NCBI RefSeq assembly: GCF_002795845.1
Contig: NZ_CP011797.1
Span: forward strand, 2,952,001 to 3,016,000
Direction of reading: 5' to 3'
DNA from: Reinekea forsetii
GTDB taxonomy: Bacteria; Pseudomonadota; Gammaproteobacteria; Pseudomonadales; Natronospirillaceae
DNA length: 64,000 nucleotides
Of the stretch, positions 17,902 to 27,106 are shown in pieces. The notes under the pieces are model-generated. The model had not been told where the DNA came from, did not search any database, and was given only the letters and a program-made list of their open reading frames with translations. Position 1 is the stretch's first letter. Each line of letters starts with the position of its first letter. The position numbers and the translations under genes were made by a program.

Positions 17902-19428
17902 TCAGCCTTCGTTGTCTTCTAACTTAACAACGTTGGCATATGCATCACGCAACCGATCTTTGCCAATCCGGTCGGTAATTTCGGCCCATTCTTTCGCTAC
18001 ATCGTCTAGCGCTTCTTGAGCCGTTTTCTGGCCAGCCATTGCTTCGGCAACGCCGTTTGCCATGGAGGACATGAACTGACTTACGCCTGGAACCCGGAGG
18101 TCAAAAACGCGGTTCTTGCTTTCTTCCATCTCAGACAACGTGGTGACATAGGTCTGAGCCGTCTTATCTTCCCAGCCTTGGCCTTTCCAGTAATCGACAT
18201 CGAAGTGGCTATTACGGTATGGGTTCACACCGAAACGACCAATCTGCATATCATGCTCGGCATTGGCTTCATTGGAGAAGAAGCACAAGAAATCAAATCC
18301 CATCTCTTGCTCTTTAGACAGGGTAGAGACGGCTGAAGACCAGCCCCATGTCATGTAGGGCGCGCGGTTGGGCGTAGAGAAGGTATCCCATTTGCCCGTA
18401 TCACGGTTCCAAACTTCAGAGGCACCTGGAAGCGGCGCAGCGGCAACCTTGTTGCGGATTCGGCTATCGGCTTGGTTAGCCTGGATATAAGCATCATCCC
18501 AGCTGTAGCTCATCAATGTCTGACCGCCACCAAATGAGAAGATCTCATCGCCTAAACCGAAGTTCTTGCCACCGGGTGGGAAGCTCGCTTGGGCATCGAT
18601 AAAGAGCTCAAGACCGCGCACGAATCCCGGGGTGTTGATCAAGGGTTCCATGGTTTCCAGATCGAAGAAAAAACCACCCTCGACATCTGGATGCTTGGCA
18701 TAAGGTGCGACCCGGCTAATAAAGGCCGAGAACATCAGATCGTCACGCTTAGCAACCTCGGCAGAACCATAGTTCAGCTCGCCATCACCGTCCCAATCGC
18801 GATCGTTGAAATAGGCGGCAACCTTGTTGTAGTCTTCCCAAGTCTCAGGAATAACAAGTTCGCTCCCGGTATCGGCCAGGTACTTGGCCTGCACGTCGGC
18901 GTTGTCGAAGATATCAGTACGGACCTTCAGATAATGACGATCGCCATCCATTGGATACTGAATCATCTCATCGTTCCAGGTTGCAACACCGGTGAAGCTT
19001 GGTGTGACATCCATCATGCCCGTGGAATTAATATAGGCGTCTGGCACCGGGGCCAAGAAACGGCTGAAGTCACCAATCCATAGCGATGGGTAGAACATAA
19101 CGTCATAGGCGTTTTGGTCGCTTTGGAACGGGATCATAATACGTTGAAACAGATCGCCAAAGGGTACGTGAACAACATTCACTTCTGCACCCGTCAGTTC
19201 AGCAAACTGCTCTGCGTGCAATGCAGTAGGCTCACCGATTACCGGGATAGCATGGGTAATGATGTTTAACGAACGTCCAGAATAGTCCTTGGCGTCGGTA
19301 GCTGCATAGCTACAGGTGCCCGGCAGGTCTTTTTCAATGCCGAAGGATGAGTAATCCTGTGCCAATGCCGGCAGCGTAGCCGACGCCGCAAGCGCCAGGA
19401 CGGACGCAGATTTTATAAACTTCTTCAT
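17902..19428 (-). CDS. Periplasmic solute-binding protein of CUT1/glycerol-like importer
   Basis: I start at ATG 19428, with AGAGGAAG upstream and a clean Sec signal (MKKFIKSASVLALAASATLP, cleavage near ALA-QDY). The longer frame has no such signal. The mature 485-residue protein matches extracellular solute-binding protein family 1: early LNIITHAIPVIGEP, then GDLFQRIMIPFQSD and SSAVSTLSKEQEMGFDFL. It is larger than sugar-binding MalE and shorter than rhizobial GlpV, so the ligand is uncertain. Genomic pairing with an alcohol dehydrogenase points to a polyol or alcohol. Confidence 0.9.
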   Translation of the reverse strand: MKKFIKSASVLALAASATLPALAQDYSSFGIEKDLPGTCSYAATDAKDYSGRSLNIITHAIPVIGEPTALHAEQFAELTGAEVNVVHVPFGDLFQRIMIPFQSDQNAYDVMFYPSLWIGDFSRFLAPVPDAYINSTGMMDVTPSFTGVATWNDEMIQYPMDGDRHYLKVRTDIFDNADVQAKYLADTGSELVIPETWEDYNKVAAYFNDRDWDGDGELNYGSAEVAKRDDLMFSAFISRVAPYAKHPDVEGGFFFDLETMEPLINTPGFVRGLELFIDAQASFPPGGKNFGLGDEIFSFGGGQTLMSYSWDDAYIQANQADSRIRNKVAAAPLPGASEVWNRDTGKWDTFSTPNRAPYMTWGWSSAVSTLSKEQEMGFDFLCFFSNEANAEHDMQIGRFGVNPYRNSHFDVDYWKGQGWEDKTAQTYVTTLSEMEESKNRVFDLRVPGVSQFMSSMANGVAEAMAGQKTAQEALDDVAKEWAEITDRIGKDRLRDAYANVVKLEDNEG

Positions 19429-19578
19429 GGTCTTCCTCTCTTTTTTTATTTTTGTATGTTTATATATTTTTATGTTTGTAGGCGTGCTGTGTGACCTAAC
19501 CCAGTCATTGGGTTTAGCCGGTCTTGCAGGGGCCACGACTAGACAACCCCTCGGGTCTAAATTGGTTTGCAGCTGGCT

Positions 19579-20631
19579 TTACGGTATCAATACCGCGCGA
19601 CCATGGATCTTACCTTGATGTAAATCGCGTAACGCGGTGTTGGCATCGCTGAGGGCATATTCTTTGGTCGTTAAATCGACCAACCCACGGTTAGCCAGCT
19701 CCATCAATTCGGTCAGCTCGGCCCAAGTACCGACTAGGTTGCCGATGATGTTCTTTTCTGAAATCACTAAATCAACTGTCGGCACCTGAATATTTTCGCC
19801 ATAACCAACGACATAGTAGCTACCGGCTGCACGAGTCATTTCAAGACCCTTGCGAGTTGTACCGTTCTCACCGACAAAATCCAATACTGCTTCGGCGCCG
19901 TGACCTTTGGTCAGCGACAGAACGGCATCTACTTCGCCACCGTCGGCTCGCACTAGGTGATCGGCACCACATTTACCGGCCAGTTCCAAAGAAGCGGCAG
20001 AGGTATCCACGACGATAATTTCGGCAGCACACATCGCGCGCAATACTTGGATGGCAATATGGCCCAGACCGCCCGCGCCGATGACCACACAATATTGACC
20101 CGGCAGCAGATGACGCGTTGCTTTCTTGGCCGCGCGATAGGCTGTCAGGCCGGCATCGGAGTAAGGTGCAACTTCCTTCGGCAGTAATGATTTTGGCAGC
20201 TTGATGATGTTGCGCTCTGAGGTTACCAATGCTTCTGCGTAACCACCGTTGGAATCGAGCCCTGGGAAGGTGCCCTCACCGTGCATATCTTCGCCACGAC
20301 GGCACGCTAGGCAGGTACCGTTTGAAATCTTAGGATGAACAATGACGGGATCACCCTTCTTGAGACCGACGACCTCTGGGCCAACGTCTTCAATCCAACC
20401 GGCATTTTCATGACCTAAGATGAATGGCAAAAGCTCATTACCCGTTGGGTCCATGTGGGGCCGCCAAATACCTTCAATTACGTGTAAATCGGTTCGGCAA
20501 ACGCCAGCGCCACCGATCCGAATGATGACATCCGAACCCTTGGTGATAATCGGATCTGGAACATCTATATAGTCGACCCAAGACGAAGCTGTGAGGTCGT
20601 CATCGTACTTATGTAAAACTTGTGCCTTCAT
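19579..20631 (-). CDS. Zinc-dependent NAD alcohol dehydrogenase
   Basis: The start is ATG 20631 with GGAGA 5 bases upstream. The 350-residue medium-chain dehydrogenase has catalytic zinc ligands in GVCRTDLHV and GHENAGWIEDVG, a Rossmann motif GAGGLGHIAIQVLRAM near residue 172, and an acidic residue after it (VVDTS) that favours NAD. The structural zinc lobe keeps only two of the usual four cysteines (CLAC), so that zinc is probably absent. It is the first gene of the divergent cluster and probably oxidises the imported alcohol or its product. Confidence 0.92.
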   Translation of the reverse strand: MKAQVLHKYDDDLTASSWVDYIDVPDPIITKGSDVIIRIGGAGVCRTDLHVIEGIWRPHMDPTGNELLPFILGHENAGWIEDVGPEVVGLKKGDPVIVHPKISNGTCLACRRGEDMHGEGTFPGLDSNGGYAEALVTSERNIIKLPKSLLPKEVAPYSDAGLTAYRAAKKATRHLLPGQYCVVIGAGGLGHIAIQVLRAMCAAEIIVVDTSAASLELAGKCGADHLVRADGGEVDAVLSLTKGHGAEAVLDFVGENGTTRKGLEMTRAAGSYYVVGYGENIQVPTVDLVISEKNIIGNLVGTWAELTELMELANRGLVDLTTKEYALSDANTALRDLHQGKIHGRAVLIP

Positions 20632-20647
20632 GGGACTCTCCGAAAAT

Positions 20648-20676
20648 ATAAAATATTGTGCTTGGTGAAGAGTCAA
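20648..20676 (-). promoter_or_regulatory. Putative sigma-70 promoter of alcohol dehydrogenase operon
   Basis: On the minus strand TTGACT (20671-20676) is followed after 17 bases by TTTTAT (20648-20653), about 17 bases before the ATG. I see no clear sigma-54 GG-N10-GC element in this gap. Confidence 0.55.
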
Positions 20677-20712
20677 AATATATCCGTTTGGGCAAGCCAT
20701 GAGTCATAAATG

Positions 20713-20769
20713 GGTGTTCAGTTTTTGCTTGGCTGGATCTTTTAGGTGTTCAAAAATAGAACAATGTTC
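20713..20769. promoter_or_regulatory. Putative operator repeats between divergent genes
   Basis: GGTGTTC occurs at 20713-20719 and 20745-20751, and a palindrome GAACAATGTTC is at 20759-20769. All share the GTTC half-site and lie between the dehydrogenase operon and its putative activator. They are candidate binding sites for that activator. Confidence 0.45.
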
Positions 20770-20839
20770 CGAATTTCCTTTATTTCTAAGCCATTTACCG
20801 GCATCTTCTATTATGAATTAATTTCTGGGGGAGACTGTT

Positions 20840-22705
20840 TTGGAAACTGCATTCGAAAAAGCTCGCAACGCATTGGAGCTGCGCGGAAAATTCGCTTACG
20901 GCGCCGTGCCCGAGCCGATTGCAGACAGTTGGCGCCGTTGTATTCGACTCGGCCTGGACCCAGTGAGCAAGCCTGAGGAGTGCGTCGTATCCTACTCAGA
21001 TTTATTCCAGCGCCGAGAAAAACTCGATCTAGTGTTGCGCCTGGTCAGGCCCGAACTGGAGCTGCTCAGCGCACAGATTGCCGGATCCAATTTTTTGGTG
21101 GCCTTTGCCGACCACGATGGCGTAGTGCTGGATCATATTCTTGACGAAGAATTCCGCACCTCGGTCTGCGGTAAGAGCATTCTTCCGGGTTCGATTTGGA
21201 GTGAAGATATACGCGGCACCAACGCCCTTGGATTGGCACTGCATACCGGCACGTCGTGCAATGTTACCGGTCGGGAGCATTATTTTGCGCGTGAGGGCAG
21301 CATTTCCTGTCTGTCAGCACCTATCTTTGATAGCAAAGGCCAGCTCATTGGCTTGCTCGATGCCTCATCTGAGGTCGCCGCACGCCAACATCACACCCTG
21401 GCGCTGGTCAATCTCGCCGCACAAAATGTCGAAAATCGGCTCTTTGTCGACGATCATCGTGGTGATTACATTATCCAATTTCATCCCCGCCAAGAGTATT
21501 TGCAAACCCAGAACGTGGGCATGATCGCCTTTAATCAAGAAGGTCAAATTACCGGCGCTAATCGCCGCTCGAGTGAGTTATTGACCGGCATTATATTGAC
21601 GAGCACACCCACTTATCAGGATGTCTTTAAGGGTCAATTTCGGATACTGATTGATCGCATCGGCAAAGGCGAAGTCGTACAAATCCGGGACTGGTTGCAG
21701 GCGGGATACTTTGCCCGACTCAGGCTAACGCACTCTGCCAACAGCAAGCTGTCTAAGACCCAGATTTTTTTGCCGGCCGATCCAATCTATCGGCTGCACA
21801 AGACGACTGAAGAGTCGACCACGGGGCGAATTTTCACCGATGAGGCATTGCGTCACAACCTGAGGTTGGGTAAGAAATCGGCCCAGCAGGGCATGCCGGT
21901 GATGATCTTTGGTGGCCCAGGAACCGGCAAGAATTCGATCGCCGAAGAGATTCACGAGCAGTTACATCCGGACGAAAATTTTGTCCTAGTCGACTGTGCC
22001 ACGGTAAATTTAGACTCAGTTGAGACACAACTTATCGCGCAAATGAAATCGAATTCTGTGGATGGCGCCCTAAAGCAAGACAAGATAGATTTAAAGCAAG
22101 GCGGTACGCTCTATCTCGATCGGGTCGATCTTCTGCCGGCAGACATGGTGCCGAGCCTAAACACCCTGCTCAACCGCTTACTGCATCGGCGCAATCCCTT
22201 GTTGGCCCAGGGTGAGTGGGTCATCCTCAGCAGCACACAGGCCGATGACGGCGAACAATATCCTCAAGGGCCCCTTGGCGATCTGTGCAAACGCTTAGCA
22301 GGCTTCTCGCTGTACTTACCCAAACTGCGCAACCGGTCTGATTTCCGGCTCTTGTGTTGCGCTATGCTGGCAACAATCTCACCGCAGCACTCGCTCTCCA
22401 GCAACGCCGTAGAAGCGCTAAAGGAGATTGCCGCAATCAATAACCTGTCCGATTTGGATTGGAGCGTGCGTACCCTGGCAATCCAACATCATGAGGGCGT
22501 TATCCGCACCGAAGGGGTAACTCGGATTCTAGGCCAGCGCCAACTCGATGTGGCGGCCTGCTCAAGCTGCACAGGCCATATGGTCAAGGAAGTTAAGTGC
22601 CTCGAAATTCGTAAAGTGATGCGTGAATGCAACGGCAATGTTGCCCTGGCATCGCGTCAGCTGGGGGTCTCCCGTAATACTGTCTATGCTCACGCGATAG
22701 GCTAG
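20840..22705 (+). CDS. AcoR-like transcriptional regulator with degenerate AAA+ domain
   Basis: The 621-residue protein uses a TTG start with GGGGGAG 6 bases upstream. It has an N-terminal GAF-like domain (about 70-210), a region resembling PAS (about 225-310), an AAA+ module (about 340-520) and a Fis-type helix-turn-helix at the C-terminus (NVALASRQLGVSRNTVYAHA). The AAA+ part is decayed: Walker A reads GGPGTGKN, Walker B GTLYLDRVD, and the GAFTGA loop needed to contact sigma-54 is absent. AcoR proteins activate acetoin or alcohol catabolism genes. Here it is divergent from the dehydrogenase/importer operon and is its likely regulator, probably with sigma-70. Confidence 0.85.
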   Translation: METAFEKARNALELRGKFAYGAVPEPIADSWRRCIRLGLDPVSKPEECVVSYSDLFQRREKLDLVLRLVRPELELLSAQIAGSNFLVAFADHDGVVLDHILDEEFRTSVCGKSILPGSIWSEDIRGTNALGLALHTGTSCNVTGREHYFAREGSISCLSAPIFDSKGQLIGLLDASSEVAARQHHTLALVNLAAQNVENRLFVDDHRGDYIIQFHPRQEYLQTQNVGMIAFNQEGQITGANRRSSELLTGIILTSTPTYQDVFKGQFRILIDRIGKGEVVQIRDWLQAGYFARLRLTHSANSKLSKTQIFLPADPIYRLHKTTEESTTGRIFTDEALRHNLRLGKKSAQQGMPVMIFGGPGTGKNSIAEEIHEQLHPDENFVLVDCATVNLDSVETQLIAQMKSNSVDGALKQDKIDLKQGGTLYLDRVDLLPADMVPSLNTLLNRLLHRRNPLLAQGEWVILSSTQADDGEQYPQGPLGDLCKRLAGFSLYLPKLRNRSDFRLLCCAMLATISPQHSLSSNAVEALKEIAAINNLSDLDWSVRTLAIQHHEGVIRTEGVTRILGQRQLDVAACSSCTGHMVKEVKCLEIRKVMRECNGNVALASRQLGVSRNTVYAHAIG

Positions 22706-23858
22706 CGCATCGCTCATAGGGCCGAGTCTTACGGCAAACTGATAATCTTGGGCTGGCTCTAGCGCGCTACAACGACAATACGGTCTGGCGGGGACAGCAA
22801 CTGTTTGAGCGCAGCCCTCAGGCGGGCCAGCATCTCGTACCTGAGGGGCAGAGATAATATCGCCTAAATCCATCCTGGCAGCATTACTGACCTAATGATT
22901 CGTTAAACAGACATGCGACGAATTATCCAAAAAACAGGCAATTGGCCAATATAAAACTATATTTAATAGGAAGGTGAGCAAGAAATAAACATAGGTGCTT
23001 AAAGTCGAATCGATTCGTTTCCCGCTAAAACGCATCATTAGTACACTCAACAAGCTTTGCTACAGCTTGCCGGTGCGCAACCAAGCGGACCAAACCTCAT
23101 ACCTCTTGTGTCATTTTCACAGTTCGACCAGCTTTATCTTCAGTGCCCCTCTAGCCAGCTACGCCATTCGGGAAACCGTGCAGGTTCGCGTTCAAACCTT
23201 GTTCGGCGACAGCTGGAAAACCTGCATATTGGAGCATATCGAAGCGCATCCAAATTTCGCACTTTATCAATTTAGAGTGGTCTATAAGCCATTCACCGCA
23301 ATCGCCCGATGAAATCGCTCGGCTTGCCAGTAGGCTATGTGAGCAGAAAAGAATAAAAATCCATCTTGGTACTAAACCCCAATCGGCTTATCCACCCTTT
23401 CAAGCGTGCTTATCATAACCTTAACCCCGCCGGTTCCCGATGCATTTTTGTTTATCCCGATTCGTGCCAAACAATAGAAGGCAATTCACGAACGATATTT
23501 AAATTTACTTACCGATAGGGGAGTCACGTTGAATTAAAAAATAGAAGACTGCAAGGTCGAAAAAATTGAGGGGCTATAGCGCTGTATCTTTTGCAAACGG
23601 GCAAATCACCAGTCATAAACCGTAGATAAAAAAATTACCTACATCTAATACTAATACTAATACTAATACTAATACTAATACTAATACTAATACTAATACT
23701 AATATTAATACTAATATTAATAATAACTAATGCTCCGCTGCCAAAATAATTAATTATCATTCAATTTTTTTAAACCAAAAAAGAAGCTTTTAGGCCGTTG
23801 AGAACTCCTGATCTTAAGAGTACTGTCATTATGACTATGGAATGTTACTGAGAGCATT
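22706..23858 (+). other. Long intergenic region without convincing gene
   Basis: This 1.15-kb stretch is AT-rich toward its right end and holds only short frames with no ribosome site or family signature. The only obvious structure is a hexamer array near its right end. Confidence 0.6.
23645..23722 (+). repeat. TAATAC hexamer tandem array
   Basis: CTAATA is repeated ten times without change from 23645 to 23704, then continues as TTAATA, CTAATA, TTAATA. It is a simple-sequence tract prone to slippage, about 140 bases before the XRE gene. Confidence 0.95.
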
Positions 23859-24068
23859 ATGGACTCATTGAGTAAGAGATTTGGCCGGCGGGTCAAAGAA
23901 GTGCGTTGCTCTTTAAACATCACCCAAGAGCAGCTCGCGGATATGGCGGACATTGACCGTGGCCACATGGGACATATTGAACGCGGCACTAAATGCCCTT
24001 CCCTAAATAAAGTCGAACAGATTGCAAAAGCCTTGAACGTGCAAGAACACATGTTAATGCGTGACTGA
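23859..24068 (+). CDS. Small XRE-family DNA-binding protein
   Basis: The 69-residue protein is almost entirely one Cro/C1-type helix-turn-helix: RRVKEVRCSLNITQEQLADM, then DRGHMGHIERGTKCPSLNKV and IAKALNV. It has no sensor domain, so it resembles single-domain regulators of mobile or polysaccharide loci. It precedes the Wzz-like gene in the same direction by 128 bases and may control it. A hexamer repeat lies upstream within possible promoter distance. Confidence 0.88.
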   Translation: MDSLSKRFGRRVKEVRCSLNITQEQLADMADIDRGHMGHIERGTKCPSLNKVEQIAKALNVQEHMLMRD

Positions 24069-24196
24069 GTATAAATACAAAATAATTTCTTCTGAAAAAA
24101 ACACTCAAGCACCCTTTTAAAATAACTAATCAATCAATTTTAGTTGACGAATTGGTGTGTTTACTCCCGTGCTAATATTATAGAGAACCATCAATA

Positions 24197-25702
24197 ATGA
24201 TTCAAAATACTCCAACGTCTTACTCAGACGAGATAGATCTGCGGGATATACTATGGCCACTTTGGCTGGGCAAATGGCGAATCCTGCTTTGGGGCCTAAT
24301 CTTTTCTTTGGGGACTGTCATATACCAACTGGGAGGACTCAGTTGGGAGAAGTCTTCCAGCGCTCAAATGCAGGTGCATTTTAATTTTGACGGCGCCGAA
24401 ACGGGGCTCTATCCCAACCGGACTAAATTTTCGCCTCTAGAAATTCTCTCCGGCCCTGTTCTTCGCCAGGTTTACGCGCGACACGTTGATCCAGCGGTAT
24501 CCTTCGACGACTTTTCCGCAGCCTTGACCATGGCTCCCGGTTTCGCTGGCGCGAGCCGATTAGACGGCGTTATCGCCAACCTTGCCGCACAAGACAAGGG
24601 TTTATCGGTTGCAGAATTCAATGAGGCGATAGCCGCGTATTCGCAGACGCTGAGTCAGAGTGCCCGAATTAACAGCACCCTGTTGTTGGACCTTAGCCTG
24701 GTAAACGGAAACATGGCCAAAGCAAGCCAAATTTTGTCCGATATTCCCGATACCTGGGCCACACAGGCGATCAAAAATCGCGGGGTGTTAAATCAGATTC
24801 AACCAACGTTGAGCAGTCAGATCATCACCGCAGAAGAACAAGATTTGTTGATCAAGGTCAACATCCTATCCGACACCCACAAGGTGTTAAGTAAAATTAC
24901 CAACGATTATATCAATAGCCCCCTGTTAAACGATATTGCTGATCCAAGCTCGGGCTACAAGTTATCCGATCTGGAGCACCTGCTCGGCACCGAAGGCAAG
25001 TATCGGATCGCTATTCTAAAAGAAATTGTCATAAAGTCTGGCGTGGGCGCCGATAGCGAAATCTGGAATAAAGGCTTTCGAGAAGCCCGGCTAGCAGAGC
25101 TGGAGCGTCAACGCGACAGCTTAGAGCGCATGGTAACCGTCTACAACGATGCCCTGATACAGTTCAGTCAGCAAGACGATTCGCAAGCCCAAACAGGGCC
25201 TGGGCAATCGCAAACCAGTCCGCAAATCTATTCGCCACAATACAGTAATGACCTGGTCAATACATTGCTTCAGCTGGGTTCGAAAATGGCGGACCCTGAG
25301 TACCGCAAAGAGTTACTTGAAAAGAAAATCGATTTTTCATCCGACCTGGAGTCGGTCATCTCAGAAATCGAATTTTACCAATCCGAAAGCGACGGCAAGT
25401 CCGCGGCCCTCGACAGCACCAAAATTAGCCAATTAATTACGGATTCTAGCGCCAAGATGGCCGGGCTTAATGATGCCTTAACCGGTATTATCCAGGTTGC
25501 CAATAACTCTTCTCTGTCAGACAACGGTCAGCTGTATGACCTTCTAGGAAGCATTGTCGAAGTGAACAGCAGTAATCTTTCGAGCAGGCTCCTGCTCAAG
25601 CTGATCCTAGCCTTTATGATGGGCTCTGCTGTTGGTGTGTTCGTGATTTTTCTCAGACGGGTAACGGCCCCGACATCCACTGTCGATGTGCTAGGCAGCT
25701 AG
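24197..25702 (+). CDS. Wzz/chain-length-determinant-like inner-membrane protein (orphan)
   Basis: The 501-residue protein has the two-helix Wzz/PCP layout: a short cytoplasmic N-terminus EIDLRDILWPLWLGKWR, a first membrane helix at about 30-48, a long periplasmic region rich in Ser, Gln and Asp with likely coiled-coil parts, and a last helix LLLKLILAFMMGSAVGVFVI near 472-491. Such proteins set the length of O-antigen or exopolysaccharide chains. No polymerase, flippase, tyrosine kinase or glycosyltransferase is near, so it is an orphan. No kinase domain is fused. Whether it controls a distant locus is unknown. Confidence 0.75.
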   Translation: MIQNTPTSYSDEIDLRDILWPLWLGKWRILLWGLIFSLGTVIYQLGGLSWEKSSSAQMQVHFNFDGAETGLYPNRTKFSPLEILSGPVLRQVYARHVDPAVSFDDFSAALTMAPGFAGASRLDGVIANLAAQDKGLSVAEFNEAIAAYSQTLSQSARINSTLLLDLSLVNGNMAKASQILSDIPDTWATQAIKNRGVLNQIQPTLSSQIITAEEQDLLIKVNILSDTHKVLSKITNDYINSPLLNDIADPSSGYKLSDLEHLLGTEGKYRIAILKEIVIKSGVGADSEIWNKGFREARLAELERQRDSLERMVTVYNDALIQFSQQDDSQAQTGPGQSQTSPQIYSPQYSNDLVNTLLQLGSKMADPEYRKELLEKKIDFSSDLESVISEIEFYQSESDGKSAALDSTKISQLITDSSAKMAGLNDALTGIIQVANNSSLSDNGQLYDLLGSIVEVNSSNLSSRLLLKLILAFMMGSAVGVFVIFLRRVTAPTSTVDVLGS

Positions 25703-25831
25703 GCTGTTTAGTAACTTTTTAGTGACGGCTAACCAGATCGGGCTGACTAGCACCAAGATAAGATCTTTACCGCGCGACATTTAGGCAGGGCCCTGTCGCG
25801 GTGGCCCTCTGGGCAGTCTGGACCAACGCGG

Positions 25832-26740
25832 TCAAAGCTTTAAACCCTTATGCTCAGTCAAATCGCGCTCCATGCGCTCGATAATCCAGGTCTGAAATAC
25901 CATCATGGGATGACTGAGTGGGCGGTTTTTTTGTGAGACCAGATAAAAGGACTTCGGCAGCTGCATAACCAGATCAATTGGAATCATCAGTTCGCCCCGT
26001 TCTATCTCCGCCGACACCAAACTCGGATCGGTTAGGGCGACCCCGAGGCCTTCGGTTGCCGCATTCGCGGTTATCATGCCATTGGAAAAACTGATAATGC
26101 CGAGCGCCGGATGGAAGCCGGTTTGCGATAGGGCAAACCAGCTCGGCCAATGCTCAGGCCGTTTCTTGACCTGCAGCAGGCGCAGCTTGAGCAAGTCGGC
26201 TGGCACCATAATGCGCTCTTGCTCTAACAGCTCCGGGGCACAGACCGGCACCAAGAAGGACGGCCGCAAGTGGGTGCAACTGACCCCACCCCATTCCCCA
26301 TCACCAAAGTAGACGGCCATATCGATATCGGACTGGTTGAAGTCGATCACGCCGATAGAGCTGTGAATATCCAGTTCGATTTCAGGGTGCCTATTGGTGA
26401 AGTCATTGAAACGGGGCAAGAGCCAACGATCGAGAAAGGTCGGTGCCACCGCCAACTTGAGTTCGCCACCAGCATGCCGAGCGAGCTGTCCGGTGGCCGA
26501 TTCAATGTGCATAAAGGCTTGGCTGATCGCCGCCAAATAGCGCTCACCGGCCATACTCAGGGTCACCTTACGCACCCTACGTTCAAACAATTCCAAACCG
26601 AGAAAGGCTTCCAGGGCCTTGACCTGATGGCTAATGGCCGAGGGCGTAACAAACAGCTCTTGGGCCGCGGCCTGAAAGCTGCCGGTCCGACCGGCCGATT
26701 CGAATGCCTGCAGAGCCTTGAAGGGCGGTAAACGTTTGAT
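25832..26740 (-). CDS. LysR-family regulator, GcvA-like, apparent AUC start
   Basis: The complete N-terminal helix-turn-helix is in frame: KRLPPFKALQAFESAG, then SFQAAAQELFVTPSAISHQV and KALEAFLGLELFERRVRKV. A ligand-binding domain follows to 302 residues, a normal LysR length. No ATG, GTG or TTG lies between the in-frame TGA at 26744-26746 and the conserved start of the domain. The codon in the expected methionine position is ATC (26738-26740), with AGGTG just upstream. TTG 26596 would remove the DNA-binding domain. The small gene on the other side is its likely target. Either the start is a true AUC, the ATG was lost, or the base is a sequencing error. Confidence 0.8.
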   Translation of the reverse strand: MKRLPPFKALQAFESAGRTGSFQAAAQELFVTPSAISHQVKALEAFLGLELFERRVRKVTLSMAGERYLAAISQAFMHIESATGQLARHAGGELKLAVAPTFLDRWLLPRFNDFTNRHPEIELDIHSSIGVIDFNQSDIDMAVYFGDGEWGGVSCTHLRPSFLVPVCAPELLEQERIMVPADLLKLRLLQVKKRPEHWPSWFALSQTGFHPALGIISFSNGMITANAATEGLGVALTDPSLVSAEIERGELMIPIDLVMQLPKSFYLVSQKNRPLSHPMMVFQTWIIERMERDLTEHKGLKL

Positions 26741-26856
26741 AGGTCACCTATGAGTGAGTTAATTTCATCTATAGTGCAAAAAATAATCGTTTGTTGGCCA
26801 AAGGTCAAATCACTACACTTCTTTTATAGAATTTTTTGAAGCAAAGAGGAATCGAC

Positions 26857-27039
26857 ATGCAAAACCACGAACCGTTCACAGCCCCAAGTTTGAGCTCCGA
26901 TGAAGTCGCTCGGTACGTTCGCCAAGCCCGCGCATTGCGTAGCCAGGCACTAAACCACTGGATTAAAGCAACGACCGATTCAATCTCAAAAGCCATGCAC
27001 GATCTGATTGCCTCCATCGGGCAGGGTCATAAGGCCTAA
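26857..27039 (+). CDS. Small helical protein of unknown function
   Basis: The 60-residue protein starts at ATG 26857 with AGAGGA 6 bases upstream; a TTG start 21 bases earlier lacks this. It reads as one amphipathic helical protein with SSDEVARYVRQARALRSQAL and KATTDSISKAMHDLI. The pattern recalls small proteins found beside GcvA-like LysR genes (possibly RSP_7527-like), but I cannot confirm this. It is divergent from the LysR gene and is followed by a strong terminator, so it is probably a single-gene LysR target. Confidence 0.65.
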   Translation: MQNHEPFTAPSLSSDEVARYVRQARALRSQALNHWIKATTDSISKAMHDLIASIGQGHKA

Positions 27040-27106
27040 GTTCTATGTCCTGTTTCCTGTGTCTTGCCTGAGCACAACCGCTACACCCTATTATGTTCGT
27101 TTTTTT

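Noticed and set aside
20632-20839. Sigma-54 promoter in the divergent gap
   Set aside because: No GG-N10-GC element with proper surrounding bases was found on either strand.
22995-23312. 105-codon plus-strand frame in the long gap
   Set aside because: No ribosome site or domain; composition looks random.
23645-23722. Possible CRISPR array
   Set aside because: The repeats are contiguous hexamers with no spacers and no cas gene nearby.
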